A stretch of DNA of 49,309 nt from Gnomoniopsis sp. IMI 355080 (lineage: Eukaryota; Ascomycota; Sordariomycetes; Diaporthales; Gnomoniaceae): contig JAPEVC010000254.1 in the NCBI GenBank assembly GCA_027946555.1, positions 1 through 49,309 of the forward strand. Direction: 5' to 3'. Position 1 is the stretch's first letter. The number at the start of each line of letters is the position of its first letter. The notes beneath the pieces are model-generated. The model did no database searches, was not told the origin of the DNA, and saw only the letters and a list, made by a program, of their open reading frames with translations. Positions 35,122 to 45,780 of this stretch are shown here, in pieces. Position numbers and translations under genes: made by a program.

Positions 35122-35849
35122 GGCGCTAAAGAAGAAATCAAGCCCGATGGATTGGTAAAGGCACACACCACCGATCACGCCACTTAGCCTGTCGAGTCTC
35201 CGAAATGGTGCCAGCCAGCCGTGCCTCGTCTGCATCCACAACAGCCACAGTGGGGTGGCGTCCAATAAGCTATCTGCTCTGTCCCTGTGGATTTGGAATA
35301 GATCAGGAGCTTGAGACGAGTCGTCAAGTGGAGGGCCTAAAAACAAGGCGAATGTCGTTCAGCTGGAAGACACTAACGTTGCTCATGAGGGACGCAGGTG
35401 CAACCCCCCCCCCCCAAACCGGAAGCAAAAGCAATTTTCTGGTGCGTGCCGAGTAAAGCTCCCAGGGACTAGCCGGAGTAGCATGGAACATAAGCTTCAT
35501 ACTAAGCTCGAGCGCCGAGACTGTAGCGTCTTGGGTGGGTGGAAGCACTTGTTCGCGAACGGCCGTGCCTAGCACCTGGTTCCTGTGGGTGGCTCACCGT
35601 GGTTGGTTCTCTTGAGTGCTGCATACTATGTGCCGTGGGGCCCAACCCTGTAGATTATTACAGTCTACTACCTTCCTTTTGTCGTGTCTCTCACGAACAA
35701 CTGCAAGTCGAGGCGACGTCCACCTCGGACCACAACGGGGGTGACGCGATATATCGGCGTGTCACTATAGGCGATCCCAGCCCTCCTCACGCTCCCTCCT
35801 GGTTCCCACTGACTCGACCCACCCCACTGGATGCTGATCGTTTCTGATT

Positions 35850-35859
35850 GATAAGATAA
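35850..35859 (+). promoter_or_regulatory. Tandem GATA motif upstream of FET3
   Basis: GATAAGATAA, two overlapping GATAA cores, lies 305 bp from the FET3 ATG. The 3' nine bases match ATCWGATAA at eight of nine positions. Confidence 0.45.
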
Positions 35860-36163
35860 TTGTAATTTATCCTGAACCTAATTCAGCCGCTTTTTCTCAC
35901 TGCTCTCTGGCCCGTGGGGGTGAAAGCGTGAAGCTAGGCACTTGCAAAGAAACCTTCGCCTTCGCCCTCCCCCCGTTAGATACTCGGTGAGCAATCTTGG
36001 TGGCGCCGGCTGAAGAACACACTCCAACAGAATTTCGGCACGCCGTTTCCTTCTGGATATACTTGCATCTTCCAGTATATCCTCTTCTGTTGTGTGCTTT
36101 CTCGAGAAACGACCATACACTGACGATCATCCCCCTTCTACACGTTGGCTGCGCTGTCTCACA

Positions 36164-38305
36164 ATGGCTTTCAACGCCATATCTCGTCTGCTTCAGCTAA
36201 CGCTCCTCGCGAACTTCTTTGCTTGGGTGCACACGGCCACCGTCACAAATGACTTTGAGATCGGCTGGGTCACGGCCAACCCAGATGGTGCCTTTGCGCG
36301 ACCTGTCATTGGGATCAATGGACAATGGCCCATCCCACCCATCGTCGCCAACGTTGGTGATCAAATCATTGTCAACGTACTGAACTCGCTCGGCAACCAG
36401 AGCACCTCGCTGCATTTTCACGGACTTTACCAGTAAGATACTGCTCTCGTGTCCCCAAGGACGTACAAGGCATCGTGCTAAACAAAGGACTGCTTCTTAG
36501 AAATGGAACTACCCACATGGACGGCCCTGTCGGTGCAACTCAGTGTGCAATCCCACCAGGAAGCCGTTTCACGTACAACTTCACCATCACCCAGCCCGGC
36601 ACGTACTGGTACCACAGCCACATGATGGGCCAGTACCCAGACGGTCTGCGCGGGCCACTCATTATCCATGACCCGGACTCGCCCTTCAATGGCCAGTACG
36701 ACGAGGAGCTCGTCCTCACCGTCTCGGATTGGTACCATGATCAGTTGGCAGACTTGCTCCCTGGATTCATCAGCAAGAACAACCCTTCCGGTGCCGAGCC
36801 GGTGCCAAAGGCGGCTCTTTTAAATGAGACGCAGAACCTGACTGTTGCGGTACAGCCGGGCAAGACATACCTTTTCCGTATGATCAACCTGGGTGCTTTT
36901 GCAGGACAGTACGTCTGGTTCGAGGGCCACAATATCTCGATCGTCGAGGTAGATGGCATCTACATGCAGCCCGCCGAGGCAGACCGTATTTACATCAGTG
37001 CGGCCCAACGGTGTAGCTTCCTGCTGACTACCAAGAACGACACCTCTGCGAACTACCCATTCATGGCCTCCATGGACACGGTCAGTCTTCCATCCTTGGC
37101 AGCAAATAGAATCACAAGTCCGCTAATCATAATCCCAGACACTGTTTGACACCATCCCAGATGATCTGAATTGGAACGTCACAGGCTGGTTGGTATACGA
37201 CTCAACAAACCCAAATCCAGACGCAGCCGTTATCGAAGAAGATAGCTTCAACGAATTCGACGACTGGACCCTCGTCCCCTTCGACAATGAGACCCTTTTT
37301 ACCAACCCGGACCAGGAGGTCGGGCTGACAGTCATTATGGACAACCTGGCTGACGGAGCCAACTACGCCTTCTTCGGCGACATCACCTACAAGGAACCCA
37401 AGGTTCCTACCCTGTACACGACGCTCAGCAGCGGCGCGAATGCCTCCAACGCAGAAGTCTATGGAAAATGGACGCACTCGTTCGTTTTAGAACAGGGCCA
37501 GGTGGTCCAGATTGTTGTTGACAACGACGACACAGGCAAGCACCCCTTCCATTTGCACGGGCACGCTTTCCAGGCTGTCTGGCGATCTGAGGAGGATGCG
37601 GGCCACTTTGCCGACTCGAACGTCACGGAGGCAGACTTCCCGCAAACGCCTATGCGAAGAGATACTTTCGTGCTGTATCCGGGCGGGAACATCGTGTTGC
37701 GATTCAGGGCCGATAATCCGGGTAAGACATTTTTCAATTCCCCGAATGCCAGCTTAAACTTGAAAAGTACAGAAATAAATAACTAACATCACTCCTAAAA
37801 CTCCCCAGGCATCTGGCTCTTCCACTGCCACATCGAGTGGCACGTCGCTTCGGGTCTCTCAGCCACCATGGTCGAAGCGCCCCTCGAGCTGCAACAGTCC
37901 CTCACCATCCCCGTGGACCACTTCGCCGCCTGTGCCGCCGCCTCGCCCCCGGTCGCGACGGTCGGCAACGCCGCCGGGAACACGGTCGACCTCTTCGACC
38001 TGACCGGTGAGCCTGCGCCCCCGCCACGGCTGCCCGCTGGCTTCACTGCTCGCGGCATTGTGGCGCTGGTATTCAGCTGCGTCGCAGGCGTGCTGGGCGT
38101 GGCTGTGGTGGCATGGTATGGCATGGTCGCTGATCCGTCGTCGTCTGCTGGGGAGAAAGTAGCTACGTCTGGCGGCGGCGGCGGCGGCTCCTCCAATGGT
38201 GATGGGCTTTTCCAGGCGCAGAGTAGTACCGGCGAAACGGGCGGGCAGGTGGTTGAGCAGGTCACTGTTACTTCAGGGGGCGGCGCCGGGGTCTCCAAGA
38301 CTTAA
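36164..38305 (+). CDS. fet3: Fet3-type multicopper ferroxidase, 642 aa
   Basis: Four exons: 36164-36432, 36501-37080, 37139-37721 and 37809-38305. Introns are 68, 58 and 87 bp and all junctions keep frame. It oxidises Fe(II) at the cell surface and passes Fe(III) to Ftr1. The signal peptide is about residues 1-24. All four copper motifs are present: HFHG (84-87), WYHSH (126-130), HPFHLHGH (418-425) and HCHIEWH (483-489). Glu231 in WFEGH and Tyr391 in AEVYG align by eye with the yeast Fet3p iron-site residues Glu185 and Tyr354, which supports ferroxidase rather than laccase activity. A single C-terminal membrane helix (GIVALVFSCVAGVLGVAVVA) precedes a Gly/Ser-rich cytosolic tail. ATG 36164 (CACAATGGC) gives the signal peptide directly, although the frame is open upstream. 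Confidence 0.96.
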
Positions 38306-38580
38306 TTAACATGTTGCTTCGCTCTCGCCTGGTTGGTGGTTGATACCGGGAGGACGACGATTCACTAGGAAAAACATAAAGTCTCTCGAGCTCTATCTGG
38401 TACGATTGGAGTCATTTGATACGCTTTGAGCAAGATAATAAATTTGAGCGAATACAACCGCGAAGTTGCGAGGATGAAAAGACTTGAAATCAATGTAATC
38501 TACCAAAGAAATGAAGAAGCAGCTGTCTATTTGATACTCCGAGTCCGCAGATAATTCATCTGCCACCCAAGCCAGCCCAC

Positions 38581-39236
38581 TCAGCTATCATAAGGATTAC
38601 TATCGCCTCCCTCACAAACCGGATTCACGTTCCAGCCACCTGCATCCGACGGCTTGATAGTGTTTGAAGAGCGACAGTTGCCGTACGCTATTACTGCGTT
38701 CCAATTCTCCCCAGTACCGCGGATGAACTTCTGCCCCGACAAGCCCGGGCCTGTGGCGCCAAACATATCTACAATCTCCTGGCAGCAGATCTTGAATACA
38801 TGGTTCACGACTGCCCAAATGTCATTGCCTGAGAGAGTAATGGCCTTCGAGTCATCCTATATCCACGTACATATCGGAATCAGTAAAAAGCGCTCTCTTT
38901 CGTTAAAGTGAAAGGAGGAAGGTGTGGGGGGGGGGGGAGATGTTTTTGAAAACATAGTATACTTACATTGCAGGCGTAAATACCAGTTGTGTCCCAGCAA
39001 TGAACACGCTCACACCCACCCGAGGGAATCGTAAAGGAACTGTGCGCAACCTTGCCGTTCGCCCCCGCGTCGAGGTCCGTCAAGAGCCCTGACGCTGTGG
39101 TCCTATCGCCGCTGGCAAATATACCACAGTACAACGTTCCGTCAACAGACATGGTGGTGCGTGTGTCGAGCTTCTCGGGCCATGTTGGGGTGGCGAGAGC
39201 GGTGCCGGCGAGGAGGAGAATCTTGTTGAGAAGCAT
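38581..39236 (-). CDS. Small secreted protein with eight cysteines, 181 aa
   Basis: Two exons, 39236-38967 and 38856-38581, are joined across a 110-bp intron (GTAAGT...ATAG) containing a run of twelve G on the plus strand; the junction is phase 0 (YACN-DDSK). A clear signal peptide (MLLNKILLLAGTALA, cleavage near 16) leads a 165-residue mature protein with Cys at 37, 75, 80, 89, 114, 115, 151 and 171, enough for four disulfides. No membrane anchor, CFEM spacing or enzyme motif is seen. Small secreted Cys-rich proteins are often effectors or wall-associated factors, but I do not recognise this one. The gene converges with FET3 (275 bp between stops) and has a perfect SreA-type site 357 bp upstream of its start, which hints at iron control. 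Confidence 0.85.
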
Positions 39237-40450
39237 GTTTTTTGGTTTGTGTTAGTTGCTTTGTGCGGGGATGGGCCAAAAATCTATCGGTGTTTTGTGT
39301 ATGATTGACCTAGTTTTTAAGTAATCTTATACTGAATATTCGTCGTGAGAAACGGAACGCGTGCAAAAGAGCGGGAACTGCCTCTGGCTAAGAGAGAGTT
39401 GATCCTGAAGCCTTATATAGCCATCTCGAGTCCATTGGACATTCCCAACAGTCTCCTTTGCTCAAGAAGCAAAGACGCTGCTAAAGGCTATTATCACTGT
39501 AAGAATTGTCGATGCCTTTACCTTGCGATGATCTGCTGTGGCGAACCTAGGCCCATTTTCATACCAAAATAGAACCATACGTAACGGTCTCATTATCTGA
39601 TGGAGTAAAAGACCTCTGCAAAGCATTGGAAGTTGGTTGCAATGGTCTTGGAAATGGTTCGCACCACTTATGATAGTTGTAGATGGAACATGCCTGGATT
39701 GTGGGGACAATATCAACTAGTCGCGGTTACAATATCAAGCCGCTCGAGCAAGTAGAATCGTGTACATGCTTGAGAAATCCGGGGGGGGGGGACAATGGGT
39801 GGAATGGGTTCAGTTCAAAGAGAGTCCTGACGAGACGCACCTCAAAGGATCTGTAAAGCATTCTTCGGAACGCTGTCGGCCATGAGAAGGTTGAGAGGCA
39901 GGCGCTTGTGGCAAACCTACCTCGTCTCATCATTTCTTTAGATCTTCGAAGCCTGTTGAGCAGGCAAATCAGCGCCCTCACACCCAGGAAATTGGTCTAA
40001 ACACCGTCCTCATTCCCTGAATGAATTACAATAAGCTATTGCTGTCTAACACGGTCTTCATTTCCATGCCGATCGCCATACTCCGTAGCCGTGTCCGGAA
40101 ACCACTACCCACCAATCCTTCGCTTAGCCAATATGTTAAGTACTATACAGAGATCTCTGCAGAGCAGTAGTTCGAGCGCCCATAGGTCACCTAAGTACTC
40201 CGCAATGACTTTTGTAAGCCTCATTACCGTGTGACGCGCCGCATTAGCTCGCCAATTGAGCTTCGACATTGATGTTGTCCTCTCAATCCTTGGCTCCATC
40301 ACAACCGTTCTATCCGCCTTTCGATCTTTAGGCTTGTATTGCCTAGATGTTGCAACATGGCCCTTTCACCCTTGTGCTCGGCTCCAACGTAGTTGTCCTC
40401 ATTGACAGCGAGCATATGAGCTTGCTGATTCGGATGCAATACTCATTGGC
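39237..40450. other. Intergenic region, promoter of the small secreted protein
   Basis: Contains one SreA-type site (39593-39601) and a run of eleven G (39781-39791). Frames below 105 codons overlap on both strands; a 104-codon frame near the right edge is a shadow of the next gene. Confidence 0.6.
39593..39601 (-). promoter_or_regulatory. SreA-type GATA site upstream of the small secreted protein
   Basis: TTATCTGAT on the plus strand is ATCAGATAA on the minus strand, the same strand as the downstream gene. It lies 357 bp from the start codon at 39236. Confidence 0.5.
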
Positions 40451-41553
40451 TCAAGCCGTCTTCTTGATTTTTCTCGGTAGCCCGTTCGCCTTCCGCATGG
40501 CAATATCCCCCTCAGCCAGCCACTTGCTCGCCTTAACGATCTGGACGACGTTGACAAATTGCTTGAAGAACATGATCGGGAAGCTGACACCGGCCAGGAC
40601 CCAGGGCCAAAAGCTGTCCATCTTGTTTGCGCGGGCCAGCTCGAGTGCAGCGGCGCTATAGGGGCTGGTGAAGAGCTGACGCAATAACGTCCTGTTGACC
40701 TGAGCGCCCGCCTGGATGTTATCCACGATCGGGGTCTCCAGCAGAGCAGGGGAGAGAGTGGGCGAGGAGAAGGAGAGCAAGTAGAGGGCGATGAAGAAGA
40801 GCTCGTTGGCGGCGCAGCAGATGAAGAGGAAGATCTGTTTTGTTTCACGTCAGCGCAAGGCTTTCTTACTTGTGGCGTTGGCCAATCATTGCGTACTTTG
40901 TTCGTGTAGTAAAGATTCAAAATCCAACTCCTGTTCTTGTCAATCTGTTTGTGGCTCTGGTCCGCCCCGCCCATCACAAGTGTGGTATACATGTGAATAT
41001 AGTGACTGGCAAAGTCAAGGGAGATCAGACCCTGGAAGATGATAGCCCATCGAGGGAAGGCAGACGACAAAAAGACCAGAAGGCAGGAGGTTGTGCATCG
41101 GTCCGTCACCATGTCGAGGACGGCGCCAAAGCGCGTGCTCTGCTCGTAGTATCGCGCGGCATAACCGTCAAGGGCGTCGAGAAGGCAGGAGATGCTGTAG
41201 AGAATCGAGCATGTTCGCGGATGGAGAGGCATGTAATAAAGTGATGTGATAGCAAGGACAATGCGCAAGTAGCCTATGCATCCGTACAATTAGCAACGCG
41301 TTCATAGTGGATGGTGAGGATACTAGCGGGCTATGGAGGGGCAAGGCTCACCGATCAAATTCGGCGCAAAGAGGAAGATGTTCTCTTTCTGCTCAGAGGA
41401 CCCGTTCGATTCCACCATGGGAGCATGTACCTCCCCATTTCCGTTTGTGAGGACCTTTTGCTCTGCGACCGGCTCGGAGCCCTTCTCCTTTTTAGTGGGA
41501 GTCTCCTCAGCCGCAGCCAGAGCTGCCTGTCGCCGTGTCCGGGCTCCAGACAT
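40451..41553 (-). CDS. pis1: CDP-diacylglycerol-inositol 3-phosphatidyltransferase (phosphatidylinositol synthase), 320 aa
   Basis: Three exons, 41553-41352, 41273-40897 and 40834-40451, have introns of 78 and 62 bp; both junctions keep frame (NLIG-YLRI, YTNK-IFLF). The enzyme makes phosphatidylinositol from CDP-diacylglycerol and inositol in the ER membrane. The CDP-alcohol phosphotransferase signature is complete: DG at 103-104, AR at 107-108, Gly117, Asp121 and Asp125. HYIHMYTTLVMGG and SHKQIDKNRSWILNLYYTNK are typical of eukaryotic PI synthases. Several membrane helices surround the motif. Compared with the roughly 220-residue yeast enzyme, there is a polar N-terminal extension of about 60 residues and a longer loop before the last helix, both common in filamentous fungi. 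A perfect SreA-type site lies 385 bp upstream. Confidence 0.95.
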
Positions 41554-41937
41554 GATTGCTATGGAGGCGATTCGATGATGTGCAATGGACCATCCACTGT
41601 CTAATCAAGCGACTAATGGAGGCTCTCCCAATGATTTCCTTGCTTCTCGAGATAATGTTTTGGGAGCAACCGCAGAGAAGAACAGACGAGAACTGATAGC
41701 GTAACCTGCTGCACGCCCTTGAAGCTCCGGTAAGTGGCGTGAAATCGGTAGTGGAAACACGTCGCTTTGACCAGACCAGCGGTTCCAAGTTGCAATCAAG
41801 GAACGATGAACGGTAGTGCGATGAAATTAGAAAGTCTCAATGCAACAGAAAATAGGTACCGAAGCTTCCGAACGCAGATTTGTTGTAGGTCGAAGCTGAA
41901 GTCCGAAATTCATAAGCTTGTCAGATGCCACTTAACA

Positions 41938-41946
41938 ATCTGATAA
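41938..41946 (+). promoter_or_regulatory. SreA-type GATA site upstream of PI synthase
   Basis: ATCTGATAA is a perfect match to ATCWGATAA, 385 bp upstream of the start codon at 41553 and on the opposite strand to the gene. Confidence 0.4.
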
Positions 41947-42279
41947 GAGACGCCTCTCGATAAGCAAGCAACCTTGGAACTTTCCGTCGCTAGTTCCGAG
42001 ACCCGGGATCTGCCAACTCGGTCTCGGCTCGCGGCAACCCCCCCCCCCCCCAGAAAAAGACCTGTTCTTATTTTACATTCATCCCTAGCAGTACTGATAA
42101 ACACCACATCAATCAGGAGTGCCTTGTGAGCAACACGACAGTACAGGTGGCCAATTGTATGTACAGGGGCCTTACTGAACAAGGTCCGCGTATACGTCTG
42201 TACTGTACATTATTTCACGTAGTATTTTAGCGTCGACAAGGGCTGCCCTGTGGCTAGGTCGTAAAGGTACTAATGTAGC

Positions 42280-42289
42280 TACCTAGGTA
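42280..42289. repeat. TACCTAGGTA dispersed palindrome, copy 7
   Basis: Perfect 10-bp palindrome followed by GGC, in the gap between PI synthase and pyr4. Confidence 0.8.
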
Positions 42290-44028
42290 GGCACAATACC
42301 TGCATTGATATCGTGTACCGTGGTTGCTATTCGAAGCTGCCTTCCACTGAATGTGCGAGATGATTCTATGGGAAACAAGAAGCTCCTGCGATAGAGACTG
42401 TTCAATCTCAAGGCTATTTGGTTTGAGCCCATCCTCATTTCCTGTTCGCACTGCTGCATTCTGGGTCCTAGATCTGCATGTTGTGGTCGAGGCAATCTCA
42501 AAGGCTTGCCCACACCGCTGTCCGTGCTGCCACTGATCTATGGTTCTCACCTCTGTCACAATGTCATCATGATATGAATCCGTGCTCTGTACTGTACGGT
42601 ACTTGCCCATCACTTTCCCTTTCTCCGTCTAGAGGTCGTACCATCTAGGAACATTTGGGCGTCCTCTAGATTATCGAGTGTGCAGAAACACAGTAGTGGT
42701 TGGGGATCGACGCTGGATTTACAGAGAAGAGCTATGCGAGTACGAAATAATGCAATGCGGTGCATTATGTAGAGGATATATGCCTGGTGCACCGGCCTGG
42801 TAGGGTAGGGGTTGTGAAACATAGAGAACCGACCTGACAAGCTGCAAGCTGCAAGCTAGAAGGGACCAGCCGCTTCGGCTCAATGTCTGTGGCACCGCAG
42901 ATCTGTCTCTGGGGAAAAAGTGGCTGCATTCCGGCTTGCATGTAATATCACGGCACGGCATCTTTACCGACATGAATCTGACACGACGTTCGTGCAAGAA
43001 GAGGATTTCTTGCTTCTCGGTCACCTCGGGCCATACGGCGACACAGCCCGCCTTTGTCAGTAATGACGACTCTAGTGACCGCCAGAGCGCCATGACCGAT
43101 AGCCACCAAGATGTGCCTCATACCTTGATGCCTGATCGACTGTTTGCAATGACACGTCGTTTGGATCTGAACGGTCGGCGTCGCCATCAAGTATCTCGGC
43201 CGGGCGTCGCGGCTCTCCACCCGCCGGAGTACCCGATGGTGGACCTCGCCGGCCAAGCCCTTGAGGGCCGGCAATCTCCATGACCAGGGTACCGGTAGAT
43301 AATCAGGCGAGGAGACAGGTAGCGAACATCGTGTTGCGGGGAGATTGATATGGATGATGGGACGAGACTGAGATCAGCTGTTGAAGGTGCTAATCAATAT
43401 CCCGATTGAGTTCTTCGGGGATCAATCATTTGACAGAACAGAACAGGACCCAAACAGCCGCTCGGAGCCCCGGAATGGAGCGAAAAGCCCCTGTCATGTC
43501 TCACTGTGTGTGCGGGTGGCTGATGCTCGTGCGTCTAAATGTCGTTTTCCTGACTCTGCGCCTTGTCAGAGCAAGCTGCTAGGAAGTAATGTCAAGAACA
43601 CCATCGTGTGAAGTGAGTCTGAGGAGCAATATGTGATGAGTCGACTCAAGCCCCTCGCAATTATGACAAGTTTCATGATATGTTGCAACTGGCGTCGATA
43701 GACTGGCCGATGAGTCGCGGCTATATTCAGTACTCATGAATGGCGGATGATGAAGCCGGGCAACCGTCTATGAGTGCATGAGCGCGAAGTTGACAGGTCT
43801 GCATGTCAGCATGAAGCAGCAGACCAAGAGGACGATGAGAATAGCATCCATGAATCGGTATGCAATTTTAGATATAGTGGTGGTCCTCCTATTCTTGGGC
43901 GGGACGTCCTCAGCTTTGCGGCCTCTAAGAGGGCAGAGACCATGTCTCACCAAGGGGCATTCCCGGAGCTCTGGGACAGACTGGCAAGGGACGGCGAGAT
44001 GGCAATGATAAGCGGACAGGCAGGCCTC

Positions 44029-44068
44029 TCTGCAGGTCTCTTCTCTGCAGGTCTGCAGGTCTGCAGGA
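44029..44068. repeat. Short TCTGCAGG tandem
   Basis: Four closely spaced TCTGCAGG words, the last three almost back to back. It lies in non-coding sequence. Confidence 0.6.
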
Positions 44069-45780
44069 GGACTCCACAATCAGGGCAAAGATGATCAGGG
44101 GCCATGGATGTCTCAGTCTCAAGCAGACATCGATGTTTTGACTCTGGAGGGGTGAATGGTCTGGCCCTCGGGCCACCTCCAATGATAAATTCTTTCGAGA
44201 GTCAAGAACTTGTGACTGTCTGACGCTGGTACACTGGTACGTGGGAGGAAGCGTTGAGGTGTTTCAAAGCTTGTCGTGGTAATTTTGGTCGCAACAGTCT
44301 CCGTACCGAAATCAAAAAAACCGCAAGCCAGGAGAAATTAAAAAAAAATTGAGAGTGAGAGAGAAAGACGCTTTTCGAGTTTCGAGGCTGGGCGTTTCCG
44401 GGGTTGAAGGCATCCCATAGTAAATCCTACAGGGTTTGGGCTTGTCGGCAGGGAAGGCCCGCCCCGCTTCTGCCCTTGCGCCAACGGCAGGCCAGTAGAA
44501 AACTGTGCGGGTGATACTATGAGCTAGTGAGCTAGCCAGCCAGCTACCTCCTACCGGCCTGGTAGGCCTGCGGGCCTGCTAGGCTTGCTAGGGTAGAGTG
44601 ATCGGAGTGTGGCTTGCTCGGGGAAGAGCGAGAACCTTGAAGCTGTTCAGATTCGTTTATGTTGGGATACAAAAACTGTCCATAAACCCTCGCCTACAGT
44701 CTTCGTCGCGATCTTGCCGTCCCACTGTTGCTGAATAGCTTCTTTTGTTTTTTTGAACTCCCAATTCGACAGCTTCACCTAGGTGTCTAAGGCAGCATAT
44801 CTCCTGCTCTCTACCTACCTCCTCAGCACCCTTCTCCTCTCTCTTCCTACCCTTGCGCCTACCTACGTCACACGCCCATTCCTCTAGGATCAAGGACTAC
44901 CAAAACCAAGATACCAAGGTTGACGCCTCCAACCACTACCTCTCATCGTCCTGCCCCTATATTTCCAAGCACACAGTCGTCAACGCCAACGCGCTGCCTC
45001 GCGTCCAAGATCTTCTGCAACGGAATATTAGCTGCCTACCGAACCCGTCCGCCCAGCCCGGAACTATATCCCGTTTCGCTCCCGAGACATCACATCACAC
45101 CTCACCTCTCTCCAAGTCGTACCGAGTACCTCTTCACTGGTCCGACTTTACTTTAAACTTTGTCAAAGTCCCGCTGACTCCGACTCTCCGCGAACATCTC
45201 ACATCCTTTTGTCCTGTCCCACAGCGGCTTTCCGCCCCACCTGCCGATCAGAGGTTTCAATCCAATCTTTGCGTGACTGGCCTCGATTTGCTTGTGAAAA
45301 GAAAGCATTGACTGCTCCATCTGTCCATCCGCTTACATCCAGATTGCTTTGTCAACCTCTTTTGCTGTGCAAACAGATCTTCTCAAAGTCATCCAAGGCT
45401 TCGTCCAGACGACCAGACCTGTCAAGCGAAAGTTTGGTGGTCAAACAAACGTTGGATCTACAAAAAGCACAAGCTATCCCTCAGCGCGTTTTAGTTTGGC
45501 GTAACGCAACTGGAACGCTACCACGCAGTACTACACCAACGGACCGGCTGAGCGCAGACACCAATAAGCTGATTGCATCATCTTCTCACATCAACTCTCG
45601 GCACCGATCGTCTATCTTTGCGTTCCTCGGATCAGACGCACAGATCAGACACAGTTTCACGCCGACTGCAGACCCCCAAAGGTCAACTCTCGGAGTGCTG
45701 TCTGCAAGAACAGCACCTACCTTTTACCGGGCATACACATCCACTTTCCACTCGAAGATCGACTCTTTTCGCTCTTCACC

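Larger units (their letters stand above)
34198..36163. promoter_or_regulatory. Shared bidirectional promoter of FTR1 and FET3
   Basis: The 1966-bp gap between the two start codons contains four perfect ATCWGATAA matches, a near match at 34494-34502, one TACCTAGGTA copy and a run of twelve C (35404-35415). Small frames inside it (34802-35158 and others) overlap on both strands and have no motifs. Iron-dependent co-repression of the pair is inferred from the sites and from known biology of fungal FTR1/FET3 pairs. Confidence 0.8.
41554..45780. other. 4.2-kb gene-free region between PI synthase and pyr4
   Basis: No protein is recognised. Several overlapping frames of 80-125 codons exist at 42250-43290 and 43770-44180 on both strands, without motifs or consistent introns. 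The part 44750-45780 is strongly pyrimidine-rich on the plus strand and is probably the pyr4 promoter and long leader. It contains a run of fourteen C (42038-42051), one TACCTAGGTA copy and a small TCTGCAGG tandem. Confidence 0.55.

Noticed and set aside
34802..35158. 118-codon frame inside the FTR1-FET3 promoter
   Set aside because: Overlaps the GATA-site pair, has no motif, and opposite-strand frames of similar length exist; treated as chance.
38581..39236. CFEM domain in the small secreted protein
   Set aside because: It has eight cysteines, as CFEM does, but the spacing (37, 75, 80, 89, 114, 115, 151, 171) does not fit the CFEM pattern.
42948..43283. F-box-like string GLAGEVHHRVLRRVESRDA on the minus strand
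   Set aside because: Only a loose resemblance. The frame is short, three frames are open at once here because of GC-rich sequence, and no further exons follow.
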